This document shows positions 11,464 to 24,065 of a stretch of DNA of 64,000 bases, piece after piece (the stretch's first letter is position 1; each line of letters begins with the position of its first letter). The position numbers were made by a program, and so were the translations under genes. Source of the stretch: Hericium rajendrae (Eukaryota > Basidiomycota > Agaricomycetes > Russulales > Hericiaceae). The notes below the pieces were generated by a model, which was not told where the DNA came from, searched no databases, and worked only from the letters and a program-made list of their open reading frames with translations. The stretch lies in contig CM065891.1 in assembly GCA_033439255.1 (NCBI GenBank), positions 682,001-746,000 on the forward strand, read 5' to 3'.

Positions 11464-12182
11464 TTCATGTAGGCCCTCCATACTGCAACTTCCAGGTATC
11501 TTTACTCATTCTTCTCCCTACCAATTTTTCACCCTGAATGTTTACTTACCTGTACCTGGGACATGTGTAGTACTGCGTCCTCGATCTCATCGTGTTGTAA
11601 TATTGCTTTCTTACTGCTTTTGTTTGGCTATGTCACAATGTTTTTCGCAATGCATTTTTTGGTGTAAGAAACAATTTACTCCCATAATCGGACGTTTGAT
11701 CATCGGGTGGCAACTGAGCAGTGATCAGAAGATTATTCAGTCTCCGCATAGTCGGAGATTGAAATGCAGAGCCTTCAATTCCTCCGGATTTGGAAGCCAC
11801 GTCCTCCTCCTTCCCTCCAACAGCAAGCACTACTCTCCTCCCTCACCGCCGGCCTGTTCGAACTACCTGGTCCTCTCTATTCGCGTTGTCCATCGTGGTG
11901 AGTTAATCTCTTCTTATAAGCCCCATCTCTGCACGAGCCCTTCCAGTTGGGCCTCGCCCAGGCCCAGCAGCTGGACTCGAGCAGTTGCGTGGGCTTCCTT
12001 CTCCTGTTGTTGTTCACGCGAGCTGACCGGTTTTGAACGCGATTTCATCCAGGGCGGTTCTAGGGAGGGAGGTTCGCGGTGGTTCAACGCGGTTTTCTTG
12101 TCTCAAGGTGAGTTTCGTCACTAATCACCCCGACGCCAAACACTCAGCATTGTTTGCCAAGTTGCAGACCGAGACCAGTACC
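11464..12182. other. Spacer upstream of the E1 TET/JBP gene with a structured block
   Basis: No convincing gene is seen. The block at 11940-12070 contains TTCCAGTTGGGCCTCGCC and CCCAGCAGCTGG, which can pair with each other, followed by a run resembling GAACGCG and CTAGGGAGG. The same block occurs upstream of the E2 TET/JBP gene, where it is duplicated. It may be leader sequence or a promoter element. Confidence 0.4.
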
Positions 12183-14349
12183 ATGCAAAGCCCGGCTGGC
12201 CCCATTGCTGTCAGCCGTATGCGTTCAGGCCGGGACTACACGCCGTTCTACCAGCAATTGCACTCTGTACCCATCCAGGTAGTGGACGGCAGCATCGACA
12301 TTGGCCCCGGTCTTTTCAGAGCCTTTCAGGAGGAAGATAGAAGGCATGAAGCAGAGGACAAGGGGCATCAGGCTTCCTCCCACAAGGGGAGGTCGCCGTT
12401 GGCAACGGGTGTGTTCTCCTCTCCCATCGACCCGCTGACGTGGCCATCCATATCGTCGCATGGCCCCTCCCAGCCCATGGACCTGGGCTCCTCTGCACCC
12501 ACCGCTGCTGGCTCGTCTGCGCCCACTGCTTCCGGCTCGTCCACCTCCACCGCCCCCGGCTCATCTGCGCCCACCGCTTCCAGCTCGTCCACCTCCACCG
12601 CCCCCGGCTCGTCCACCTCCACCGCTTCCGGCTCGTCCACATCCACCGCCCCCGGCTCGTCCATGTCCACCGATCCCGGCTCGTCCACGTCCACCGATCC
12701 CGGCTCGTCCACATCCACCGCCCCCGGCTCATCCGCGCCCACCGCTCCCGGCTCATCCACCTCCACCGCTCCCGGCTCCTCCACGTCCACCGCTCCCGGC
12801 TCGTCCACATCCACCGATCCCGGCTCATCCACCTCCACCGCCCCCGGCTCGTCCGCGCCCACCGCTTCCGGCTCTTCCACATCCACCGCTCTCAGCTCGT
12901 CGCCAACTCCTGCTCTCTCCTCTTTGGCGATGCCTACATCCCATTCCTCGCACATCCCTCCTCCCATGCCATCACAGCCAGATCAGTCGCCCATCTCCAC
13001 CAGCACCACGCGTGGGCCCAAGGATCTGTCATCCGCTGTGAGGACGCATCGGGCCAAGGCAAAGTCGAAACGGAAGCAGCGGCAGAAGGCGCATGACTGT
13101 GCCGCTGGCATCGTCCTCCCTAAGCTGCCAAAGATACGGTCCTCGCTCTCAAGGCACGTTGGGAAGACCGCTGTCGTCCCTACAAACTTCAACACAGCTC
13201 GATTTAGAAGGGCAAACTGGGCTTTTGTGGGCATGCGTACGTGTCCCTTCCGAATGAAGCCATGGACGTTGCCGGAGCTCTTGCATATTGGGTTTCGAGT
13301 GTTGGAGTGGGATGGCAGGTGCGTCCGAAAGGCCCTTTGAATATTATATTTGACATTCAATATGTTCTCCATTGCAGTTTGCCCCATGTTCTTTGCGATC
13401 CGCAAGGCTGCATTGTAACCGTCCTTCCTGGCCGGCCTCAAGGCCCAGAGTGGGACGTTGTTATGGAGGAAGCCACCGTAGCGTTCGAGGAAGGAGAGAA
13501 GGAAAGCCGGCACTGGTCAACAAGAGACCTTGTTGATGGAAGGAGGGGGGATTTCCTTGCCCTGGATACTGGGATCTCTTACGGCGGTGGCCCTCAGGTA
13601 CGTGCTCTACTCATCATTAGAGCTGGTATGCTAATAAGGCATGCATTCAAGGTCGCAGGGAACCTTCGTAACAGCGGGCCCATGCAGAGAATTATCGACA
13701 AACTTGTTGCCACGCCGGCCTTGCAGTGTATAGCAGGTTTCGGCAGTAGTGTGTACAGCCTTTCTCTTATTAGTATGTCTCTTACACCCTTCCTGCAGGC
13801 ATCTTTGCACTGTACGCACCCAAGGTCTACAGTTACTACCATACCGCCCTGGACACGCTCTTGGCCAAGTTCCCGCATCTGAAGCGCCCGTTCCCGAACA
13901 GCATGTTTCCAGCTGCCACCATCAACCTCGGCCCTGCCACGGTCTGCAACGATCACCTTGATTGCACCAATGTTCCACATGGCTGGTGTACGATCACCCC
14001 TTTGGGACGATTTGACCACACCAAGGGTGGTCAATTGATTCTATGGGAGTTCGGACTCATTATCAATATCCCTTCCGGCTCAACTGTGGCCATTCCCTCT
14101 GCATCTATTCGGCATGGCAACACCCCCATCGCGCCGGGTGAAGTTCGCTTCTCTCTAAGCCAATACTGTACGGGTGTGCTACTGTGCTTCATCTGCCATG
14201 ATTTTCGGCCTGCAAAGACACTTTCCCATTCGCAGCGCGTGGCGATGGACGGCACTCCTAAAGAACGCTGGATATGGGCCTTATTGTTGTATTCAACCAT
14301 GTCCACTTTAATAGCAGACCGGCTGAGCGTGTTTCACCTGCAGTCTTAA
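12183..14349 (+). CDS. TET/JBP-family 2-oxoglutarate/Fe(II) DNA dioxygenase of E1
   Basis: Enzymes of this family oxidise 5-methylcytosine or thymine in DNA in the nucleus. The C-terminal catalytic core (about 13800-14340) shows the HxD iron site in NDHLDCTN, a GGQLILWEFGL strand, the distal His in IRHGN and the 2-oxoglutarate Arg in VRFSLSQY, so the key residues appear intact. The N-terminal half has a Ser/Thr/Pro repeat linker (12487-12895), a basic KAKSKRKQRQK patch and a conserved region around WTLPELLHIGF. Introns fall near 13321-13377, 13597-13650 and 13745-13798. The start ATG at 12183 is the first one in the frame giving MQSPAGP; an extra upstream exon is possible. It lies between B and the KDZ gene, and E2 has the same gene. 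Unlike the E2 copy, I see no nonsense codon. Confidence 0.85.
12487..12895 (+). repeat. Coding minisatellite in the TET/JBP linker
   Basis: About 17 tandem units of 24 bp encode the octapeptide GSSTSTAP and variants (GSSAPTAS, GSSTSTDP). The reading frame is kept throughout. The matching E2 protein has only a short Ser-rich stretch, so the array grew in E1 after the two copies parted. Long frames on the opposite strand are by-products of this repeat. Confidence 0.9.
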
Positions 14350-14638
14350 TGCTCTAATAGCTGCTCTCTGTCCAGTCTCGACTATTCCGATTTCTTGCTA
14401 ATAGCCTAAGCGCTGTAATGTAGTAATACTTACGTACATAATGACTTAGTGTTTTTTTTTCTTGGACCAGGGACTAGACAACGAAGCATGCGCGCTTATC
14501 GTTATATGATCGGCACTTTGCGCTGCTCAAGCGCCGAAGTCCTGCTGGCACGGCTAAGTGGACGTTGCTTCTTCACACTTCCCACTCACTCTCTCTAGCT
14601 CTCGTTGCACCCCTCATCGTCCTGCCCCTCCTATACAA

Positions 14639-16733
14639 ATGACGAAGGCTAAGAAACGCACCTTCGAAGTATACGATCATGGTGCACCTCCAGTTGTCTC
14701 AGAAGTCCTCTCGATCAGCAAAAATCGACGCGTGCAAACACGGTCAACAACGGTCGCAGCTGCCCTCCTTGGGATCTCTGCGTCGCCTGATGGTGCAAAT
14801 CCCATGGGGGCCGATGGGGTAGAAGAAGGATTCTTTGAAGAGGTCGAGTCTTCCCATGCCACGCACGAGGCAGGGCTGCAGGGCGTCGAGGTCGTGCCAG
14901 CGAAGCGATACAGCAACTCGGTGAGTTCATTCTTTCATTGTATGATTTGGGAGGATGGCTTACCCTAGCATCTTATAGGATCGCCCTTTGTCCACATGGC
15001 GCAAGCACGCGTCGGAGTACCTCGACGAGTTGATGAGGCTGGATGGGAGGGGACTGCCGGGGAATGCTGTGGACACCGGTGTGCCGGAGGGTGCTTGCCG
15101 TTCCTGCGGGGCTGAGGGTGCAGAATATTGGTGCAAGGAGTGCCATTGTGGAGGGTTAGTTTGTGTGGGTTGCTTGAAGGCAGCACATCATCCAATGCCG
15201 CTCCACGTCGTCGAGGTGAGCATACTGCAGCTATGGTGTATCCTCTCTTCTTCTGACGTGCTCCTCTCACTAGAGATGGTCAGGCGTTCGCTTTGAAACC
15301 ACTCCTCTACATGCCCTCGGCCTCCGGGTGCAGGTGGGTCATGATCCCTGTGAGCTCTGCCCCTCGCGCGTTGCAGGCCGGGACGAGTTTGTCGTTCTCC
15401 ACACGAACGGCATACATTTGGTTGCTGTCGATTTTTGCGGTTGTTCTGGCAGCCTATCCCATCGGGTTCAACTCCTTCGTGCCTCCTGGTGGCCCGCTAC
15501 TCCTCTTCAACCTCAGACTTGCGCCACGATGGCACTCCTACGACAATTTCATGCACTGAACCTTCAAGGGAAGCTGTCCGCCTATGACTGTTACAAGGCC
15601 CTCGACTTGCAAACCAATGGCGCCGGCCTTCAGAAACTCCCGGTGGGTGTCTTTTGTAGATTTGTTCATACCGCCAGCCATCTAATGCAAGCCCTCTCCC
15701 TTTTCTCAGGATCGTTTGCCTATGTTCATGCTGATGATCCGGGAATGGTGCTTTACGAAGATGCTCAAACGTGCAGGCCGTGGTTTGGACCCCACCGGCA
15801 TTGCCAGCACGAAGCAAGGAGAGCTCGCCATCAAGTGTCCTGCTTGCCCTCGGCCTGGGGTGAACCTTCCATCAAATTGGATGGATGCTCCTCCCAAAAA
15901 GGCGTACGTATGCTGTCTTCACAGCTGCTTATTGCTGGCTGATGCACCTTTAGGTTTCTCTATTGGTTGGTGTTAGCTATGGATGCAAATTTCCGATTGA
16001 AGAGTCGACTGCGCACCAGTGAAGACAGTGACCCTCCGCTTGGTAGTGGCTTTGCATACTTTGTAGAGAGCAAAACTTATGGGCAGTATGTTGTGGAGCA
16101 TACGAGCGAGGAGGAGGTACGTGCCATTCTACAATGGTCTGTTTCCTTTGTGACTAATTGTGGCTATGATAGATCAGTACTTGCGTGGCCTTTGCGGCAT
16201 TAGCTACAGCCAACCTGAAGCAGACGAAGGGGCTCGCATCGACTGGTGTCGGCACCATCACCTGCGGTCGCCACCAGTTCTGGCGGGCAAATGGCCTCGG
16301 TGATCTGCAGAAAGGGGAACGGTGCGTTGTTAGTCTGTCTATCTTCTCCGTCCCGTGGCTGATTTCTTTTTCAGGTATCTGAATATGGACTATATCTTTC
16401 TCTCCACGCTGATGGATGTGATTGTCAAGACCCTTGTCTCATCATATGACCTTGCTTGCCAATGGAAGAAGAAGTTTTGGCAACGCGTCGCCAATTTCCC
16501 AAACGCTATGCAGGAGTCACTCAGTGACGCTGACGTCGTGTCCTTGGTACCAGAGTTCCACCTTCAAGCCCACAAGGAGGCTTGTCATAGTGCATACTCC
16601 TCCCGCAGAACTGTTGGGATGGGCCGGTCAGAGCTGGAGGGCCCGGAAAGGAATTGGGCTTGGCTAAACGGTGCGGCAGCTAGCACCAAGGAGATGGGGC
16701 CAGGGTCGCGCCGGGACACCCTCGATGATTTCT
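14639..16733 (+). pseudogene. KDZ transposase of E1, N-terminal part with CxC cysteine cluster
   Basis: The ATG at 14639 opens MTKAKKRTFEVYDHG. After an acidic leader comes a cysteine cluster (CRSCG, CKECHCGG, CVGCLKAAHH, about 15095-15200) of the type found in front of KDZ transposases, then a GRDEFVVLHTNGIH block. The transposase core follows, with candidate acidic residues in AMDANFRLKS (about 15970), SYDLACQW (about 16445) and ELEGPERNWAWLN (about 16635). About eight introns split the gene. The coding sequence stops at 16733 where E2 is inserted, and resumes at 30067. KDZ enzymes are RNase H-fold cut-and-paste transposases. Confidence 0.85.
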
Positions 16734-16895
16734 CAGGCGTGAGTGTAGCCATTTAGCTAAACGTATTGGTAGGTGCCACCTGCCACAATGAATAATGGTC
16801 GGTGATCCACCATTGGTGACTTGCCATGTATTTAGTTAAATGTACATATGTACATTTAGCTAAATGTCCAAGTGCCATTTAACTAAATGCATTAG
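16734..16895 (+). repeat. E2 left terminal inverted repeat with palindromic motifs
   Basis: This end matches the reverse complement of 29930-30066 (GTGTAGCCATTTA, CACCTGCCACAATGA, TGGTGACTTGCCA). It carries four ATTTAGCTAAAT-like motifs near 16752, 16831, 16853 and 16876. Motif spacing resembles that at the E1 ends, which supports a common transposase. Confidence 0.85.
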
Positions 16896-17210
16896 TCTTA
16901 TCTTGCCCAAAGACTCATAATCTAATCTGTTCATCACAGCCCTCTTCCGAAACAGAAGATCAAACAAATACTGAAAAGGACAAAAACATGATATTGCATT
17001 CAAAAATGGAGGTATTCTATGATTTTGTCGGATAGTGCGATAAGATAACAGAGGCAAAATACTACGTCATAAGATGTTCGAGGAAGCATGCAAGATCCAG
17101 ATAGAAACGATCAGGGCAGGAGAGAAATGGAAAGCTCAACAAAATGAACACGAGAATGGCAGAGGCTGTGGAGCAATAGGGACTAAAGACAATAGAGGAA
17201 TCTACACACC

Positions 17211-20200
17211 TCAGCCAAGCCAGAAGTCATCCTCCTCTCGCACCTCAACCTCAACCTCGATCTGAGTTACTGGGGGGTCTAGACCTTCATCCCCGTCATC
17301 CCACTGGTACGCTGTCCCATCTAGCACAGGCCTTGCCTTGCTTCTCACCGCAGCCCAACGCTCACTGAACTGAGCAGCCAGACAACGATACATTGCCGCT
17401 TGCTCAGCAGCATAGGCATGGAGGCCTTCCTTCAGGGCTAGATTGCCTGGTTCGTCAATGTTGCCCTCTCCGTCAAGAGCAGCATCACGCCTGGCCGACC
17501 GGTCTTCCCAAAGTGAGGCCTCCATGGCGAATGTCTCCAGCACACACCTCATCTCCTCTTCTACACGCTGAACTTCTTCATGCCATCGAGCAGCGCGCAC
17601 CTTCGACTTTGCCCATTCCACGCGAAGAGCTGGAACAAAAGCGTAAGACAATAATGCCACAAGGCAATAGCTGAGACGACTTACCCTCTTGGAGATCTGG
17701 ATCTGTCTCATCTGACGTGGTAGGGACAAGCTGCCAGATCCACGACACTGTGGGTGGAGCCTTTTTGCGGCTCGCTCGATTTCCTCTCCCCTGGCTGGCC
17801 TGACTCCTTTCCATCTGCCTCTTTCATCGCCCTCTACCTTGGCTCCCCCCCTGCATGCCCTGCGAGTGAGCATCATCATCGCCTTCATCTCCTGGCAAGG
17901 CAATAACGTCCAATAGATCTTCATTGAGTGACCGAACGTCTTTGTCGTGGAGCTCGCGGAGATCATTCATCCAGGCTCCTCCTCCAGTTAGGCGCATCAA
18001 GGCCCAGTGAGCATGCTGGTACCGAAGCTTGTAAAGCTTCACCCGGTCATCGACCCGGGTTTGCGTCTGCCTAGCTCTGGTGTTGGGACGTTGCCCTACT
18101 ACGTTCTTGACTTTGAAGGTGTTGAAGAAGGTCCGCATGCGTAGGTGCCGCCGTAGCGCCTCCAATGCATCCTGCGCTTCTGCCATTCGCAGCCGAGCCT
18201 CGACTGCAGCAAGAGCAGGTGGACATGCTGCCTGTTGCGTCTCTGCACTCTCGAAGTCTGATGGCATCTTCAGCTCTGCTTCCTCAGCCTGAGCCTGGTC
18301 CACAGCCGTTGCCGCACCGTCTTCAGCTTCATTGACACCAGCAGCTTGGGTCCCAGGCATATGAGTGGCCTGCTGCCTGCGAAAACGTCTAATCTTTCTT
18401 CTCAAGGCACGGCGGCAAGCATCAATGTCCGAGAGCTGGAGGGTAGTCGGAGATTTTGTTGCTCGTACTTCACTAAGGAGCATTCTCCTGTAATAAACAA
18501 TCAGCGAAAGCAAGGGACCTCATTATAAAAGAACTCACTGAGCATGCTGGATCTCGATGCCCAGCAAAAGGAAAGACGATGGGCTGGTGTCATCCTCTAC
18601 TTCTCCAGCAGCGCCCAAGGCAGCCTGCTCCTCGTCCTTGAGCTCCCGCTTTATCTGCGCCAACGTCTTCTCTACGAAAAGGTCAGGACCTGAAATCAGC
18701 ATAAAGGAGAGAAGGTGACGCACTGGTGCATGGGGTTGCAAAAGGACTGGGCTTTTTCTTCTTGTCCGCATCCCATGCCGCAAACATTGCCTCCCAGGCG
18801 TCGAGATCCTCTGGACGCTTATCGCGGAAGCCGGCCACCATCTGGTCAAATGCGTAACGAAAATCGATTGCATTCGGGATGGCCTCTAGCATCTTGCGAA
18901 GAAGAGATGAGCCTAAAGATGAGTCTTAGACAGTGGGCCAGAAAGAAAAGTTTGTAAAGACATACCCATTCCAACCACACGCCTCCAATTGGAGAACCCA
19001 CAGAAGTCATCCAGTGTATCATGCCTGGAGCCAGGTCCCATCTCCTTGGTGCTAGCCGCCGCCCCGTTGAGCCATGCCCAATTCCTCTCTGGGCCCTCCA
19101 GCTCTGAGCGGCCCATCCCAACAGTTCGTCGCGATGAGTACTTGCTATGGCAAGGCTCCTCATGGGCCTGCAGGTGGAACTCGGGAACCAAGAAGATCAC
19201 GTCGGCCTGAGCCAAGGACTGCTGCATGTCACTAGGGAAGTCACCAATACGAGGCCAGAATTTCTTCTCCCACTGGCAGGCGAGGTCGTAAGAGGAGACC
19301 AGCGTCTTGATGACGACCCCCATAAGCGTGGACAGGAAGATGTAATCCATGTTGATATAGCTGTAGCAAGTCAGCACTAGGTCTGCAGATAAACACAGTG
19401 CGAAGACTAACCGTTCACCTTTCTGCAGATCCCCGATGCCATTTGGCCTCCAGAACTGATGGCGGCCGCAGGTGACCGCGCCCACCCCTGTAGCGGCCAG
19501 CCCTGTTGACCTCTTCAAGTTTGCCATCGCCAATGCAGCAAATGCAACGCAAGTGCTGATCTGCAGAAGCCACATTAATTCGTGGCTGATAGGGACGGCG
19601 TGGTGCACTCATGTCCTCCTCGCTGGTATGCTCCACCACGTACGTCCCATAACCCTTGCTCTCCACGAAATATGCGAAGCCGCTGCCCAGCGACGGGTCG
19701 TGCTCCTCACTTGTGCGAAGGCGGCTTTTGAGTCTGAAGTTTGCGTCCATAGCTAGGACCAGCCAGTACAAAAAGCTACGAAGTTTGCTTCAGACAAAAA
19801 ATGTTGATCATGGAGTAGAATCAACTTATGCAGTTTCCGGGGGTGTGTCCTGCCAGTTAGACGGCAGGTTAACCCCAGGGCGAGGGCAGGCCGGACACTG
19901 AACAACGAGCTCTCCTGGCTTTGTCCCCTCAATCCCGCTAGGCTCCAAGCCCCTACCGGCACGCTTCAGCATCTTGATGAACCTCCACTCATGCATCATG
20001 AGCATGAGCATAGGAAGGCGATCCTACAAGGGCAAAGCCATCAGCATTCGGGCCAAGCGTACAGCAAAGGCCATGGCCCGACGCACCGGTATCTTCAAAA
20101 GCCCAGCAGCATTGGTCAGGAGCTCGAGTGACTTGTAGTAGTCGTACCCCGACATTTTTCCTTGTAGATTCAAGGCATGAAACTGGCGCAGACAGGCCAT

Positions 20201-21086
20201 GGTTGCGCATGTTTGCGGCGAACGAGGTGTAGCGGGCCACCAGGCAGTGCGGAGGAGTTGGATTCGGGATGGCATGCTATCAGGGCACCTACAGAAGTCG
20301 ACCTTGACGGGGTGGATCCCGTTGGTATGCAGAACGATGAAATCCTTATGAGCGGCCTCGCGAGCAGGACATGGGCCTGCAAAGGCATGCCCCACTTGAA
20401 CTCAGAGGCCCAAGTCACAGAGCATAACTTGCTGGAAGTGGCCATGGAGCCATTGCTTAACAAGATAGGCGTGAGGCTGTGGAAGAGAAAAAAGGCAGGA
20501 CACAAGAGGCTCACCTCAGCCACATGCAGCGGGAGTGCATGGTGAACATTCAGCAAGCAATCCTTGCAGAGAAGCTGCCCTCCGTGACAGTCCCTGCAGC
20601 GAAAGGCAGACCCAATGGCACCACACAGCCCACAAGCGCTCTCTACCCCGAAGTTGGCTTCACAGGCGGCCTCACCCCTCCCATCCAACCTCAGCACCTC
20701 ATCCAAGTAATCCGACGCGTACTCCCTCCACGTCAAGAGAGGGAGATCCTGTGGGGCCACAAGTCAGATGCCGTCAGGCTCAGCAATCGATGCTGGCTCA
20801 CTGAGTTCCTATATCGCTTCGCTGGCACTAACTCGATCCCATCCAGCCCGGGCTCTGCTGATCCTGCGACCTCTGGCACTTCGAAGAACTGTTCCTCAGG
20901 CAAGTCGACATCGGGGACGGCTTGGCCAGCATCTGGCAGCGGGGGGATGATTGGCGTTGGCGCGATATGGTCTGTTCTCATGTGAACACGATGACGGCTG
21001 TCCAAGGAGAGGACCTCCGAGATAATAGCAGGCTGATCGTGATCATGCATCTCTTGGATGCGTTTCTTGGACTTGTTCTTCACCAT
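17211..21086 (-). CDS. CxC-KDZ transposase of E2
   Basis: Read from 21086 down, the protein starts MVKNKSKKRIQEMHDHD. It has an acidic leader, a cysteine cluster (CGLCG, CRDCHGGQLLCKDC, about 20590-20660), the HKDFIVLHTNGIH block, and a core with LAMDANFRLK (about 19750), SYDLACQW (about 19295) and ELEGPERNWAWLN (about 19090). A long helical, charged C-terminus ends at 17211. About a dozen introns match those of E1. In-frame TGA codons are seen at 20404-20402 (where E1 has an Arg codon) and at 17826-17824, so the copy is probably inactive unless these fall in unrecognised introns. It would recognise the palindrome-bearing termini. Confidence 0.85.
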
Positions 21087-21370
21087 TGCAAAGAGCTGAC
21101 GTGCGACGAGAAGTGGATAGGGGATGGAAAGCTGAAGACAAGCCTGTAGACTTTAGACAGGATGAGGGGGAGGGGAAGGTGATCGTGGTGTGAGGCGAAA
21201 GCGCTGGCAGTACGCAAGGCGCCGCCTTGACGAGGCGCGTGGGAACTTTTGATAAGCATGCATCGTGTTCGAAGAGACTTGGTCTAGACCCCACTCTGCA
21301 GAGACCAGAACATGCAGTTACGAGCCCATGGAGCGAACGTTTTAATACACAAGAAAGGACAGACTAAAAC

Positions 21371-23273
21371 CTAACCTCCAAAAACTTGAAGGCGATCGGA
21401 AACGAGACTTGTAATAGTTGAGAATAGTGTTAAAGCCCATTGCCACCGTTCTTCGGGCAAGCCATCCATCTCCACCCTTTCCTGATAGGACAACGTGCCC
21501 GCCGGGCGAAACCCATGGCGCGTGTACCGCAGCAACCCTCCAGGACAATATTGAGTAAACGAGAACCGCGTCTCCCCTTCCGCAATGGCAGTATTGGCAT
21601 GCCTTATCGAGGAGGACGGAATCTCCGCGCTCGACCCCGGAGGCAAGCTGATGATCAGCCCAAACTCCCAGAGCACGAGTTGGCCCCCCTTCTTATGGTC
21701 GAAGCGTCCAAACGGCGTGATAATGCACCATCCGTGCGGCACGTTGGTGCAGTCGATGTGATCGTGGCAAATGGTGGCGGGGCCAAGGTTAAAGGTCGAC
21801 GTAGGGAAGATGCTATTCGGGAAAGGCCATTTAAGGTTGGGGAACTGGTAGCATAGCTTCTCGAAGTTCTCCGCATAGTACGCGTAAACCTTCGGAGCAT
21901 ACATTGCAAATATGCCTACCATAACGTTAGCACAGAGGGATCTCTCTGGGATGGACACACTCACTGCTGCCAAAGCCAGCCACGTGCTGAATGGCCCAGT
22001 TGTCCAGAAGCCGGTCGAGTATCCTCTGCATGGGCCCAGTATTCGCGAGGTTTCGTGGCAGCTGAAGCGTGTGAGGGAGCAGGCCGACATGCAGAGAGTA
22101 AACAGTAGAAGGCGTACCTCAGGACCTCCACCGTACGACGGCCCCGTGTTGAGAGCAAGAAAGTCGCCCCGCCGTCAGTCTACAAGCCCTCTAGTAGACC
22201 ACTTCCTGCTCTCCCGCTCTGCTCCCTCCAGCGCCACTGTAACCTCCTCCACCACCGCGTCCCAGTCAGCCCCACGCGGCCTGCCTGGAAGAAAAGCCAC
22301 GATGCGACCCTCCGGGTCGCAGAGAGCATGGGGCTGGCTAAGGAGCAGGCGATCGGATGAGTCAGCATGCACGCACAAAAGACAGGCCTCGACTCACCAT
22401 CCATCCCAGTCCAAGTCCTCAAACCCGAGCGCAATGAGTTCATCATAGGTCCACGGCCTTGCCTTTAATGGCTTTGACCTCACCCCAATGTAGCTCCAGG
22501 TATCCCTCCTCAAGCGAGCTGCGTTGAAGCTGGTTGGAACAACGACAGCCTTCATGCTACGATGAGACAGAGAAGACCGGACTTTTGTGGCGCCGTGGCC
22601 TGGCTGCACGACTTTTGAGCGAAGGCGCGCTCGTTTCTTGCACCTCCTCTTTGTCTTCGAGTTCGCGCGGTGTTGCTTTACAGGGTCAAACGCAACACTG
22701 GGTTCGATGTCATCCTCTGATGACTCGGAGCCACGTTCACGGGCAGTAGGGCTATGGCTGAAGGGTGGGTGGCGTGACGGCAAGGGAACCGCTCCAGTCG
22801 ACAGCGCCGATGGGGAGCACTAAGCAGGCGAAGGGCTGCGCGAGGCCTCTGTTAAAGGCGAGGAGCTTCGCGAACCAGCGGTGGGCCACGTCAGTGGGTT
22901 GAGGGGCGAGGAAAACACGCGCTTTCGCGCCGATGAAGACGACGAGCCTGGAGAGAAGGATTGACCCTGTGCACCGACCGCATCCTGCGGGCCAGCCCGC
23001 TGTTCCCTCTCCTGATCTGCCCCCGAAGCCTCGTCCTGCCTATCCTCCTCTTCAAAGGCTTTCAACAGCCCTACGCTGACATCGCCCGTCCTGTGAGCGA
23101 CCCGGAATGGCACGGAGGCTAGGGAGTGATCGAAAGGATTGTAGGTGCGGCCGGAATGAGTGAGCCGCGTGAACACCGGGGCGGAGGCACCCTCCTCCTG
23201 CTGCGTATAAAAGAAAATCAGTGTCTGTGGCACGACGAGGCTACGTGTCACATACCATGGGCGCGCTCGACAT
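21371..23273 (-). CDS. TET/JBP-family dioxygenase of E2, probably damaged
   Basis: A short first exon MSSAPM (23273) joins GASAPVFTRLTHSGRTYNPF, parallel to the E1 protein. The C-terminal core (about 21920-21375) has the HxD site in HDHIDCTN, GGQLVLWEFGL, the distal His in IRHANT and Arg in TRFSFTQYC, so catalytic residues are present. The N-terminal half has Ser-rich and basic stretches (TKRRCKKRARLRSK) and the conserved WTYDELIALGF region. One in-frame TAG (22822-22820) lies in the Ser-rich linker where a Gln or Trp codon could have mutated. It sits between the KDZ and B genes, as in E1. Confidence 0.82.
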
Positions 23274-24065
23274 GTCAGAGTGGAGCTGTCCTGGCTACGG
23301 CCGCCCCTAGAGAGAAACGCGTGCGTGAGGTCAGATGGTTTGTACAGGAAAAGCAGAAAGAAAAAAGATGTCCCGCGACTCTGCCTTCCAACTGCTGGGC
23401 CTTGGCGAGACCCAACTTGAAGGACGGACAGAGTCTCTGGGATGGGAGATGGAAAGTCGAACCACTCACTGGGAAGCGCTACGCGCGCACGATGTGTCAA
23501 CCAGGTGGATTTGTCTTCGAAAGGGCCACCCCTAGATAGAAACGCGTGCGAACGAGGTCAGATCGCGTCGAAAAGCAAAACAAAGGGCAGAAGCCGTCCG
23601 GCCGCTCCCCCCATCCAGCTGCTGGGCCTTGGCGAGACCCAACTGGAAGGATGGACGGAGCCACCAAGACAAGAGAAGAAAGGCAAGCTACTCACGAAGA
23701 CTACTCAACCCAGAGGAAGAGAAAGGAGTGGATAGAACAAAAGACGAGGAAAACGAGAGGAGGAAGAGATGCGAGGTCAAGTTGGCCGCGTCCGAAAGCG
23801 GTATGTAGGTGAGGCCTCACAATTCATGCCCCGACGAAGCGGAGTCTCAACTTGCACAAGTGGATGAGTAATGCTGATGACACCGCCAAAAAACTCTGGA
23901 ACATATCATTTGCATATTCAGAGTAAGCAACGACCGAGAACGTAAGAAAAGCGACAGAACACATGACAGTACAGATAACAGTGGGATTGTAACGAGACCG
24001 GAAAGTGAAGATAGCAAAGACTCATCCATGCAGTGAGCCACAGGCTAAATATCATCATCGGTATG
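23274..24065. other. Spacer upstream of the E2 TET/JBP gene with a 225 bp tandem duplication
   Basis: Two imperfect copies, starting at the CCCCTAG boxes at 23304 and 23529, each contain AAACGCGTGCG and CTGCTGGGCCTTGGCGAG. The same block occurs once at 11940-12070 upstream of the E1 gene. The rest (23800-24065) is AT-richer with no visible gene and covers the 3' flank of gene B. Confidence 0.6.

Noticed and set aside
12316-13096. Long ORFs in other frames and on the minus strand across the TET/JBP linker
   Set aside because: They are by-products of the 24 bp minisatellite (Trp/Arg or His/Pro repeats), while the GSSTSTAP frame connects to the conserved dioxygenase.
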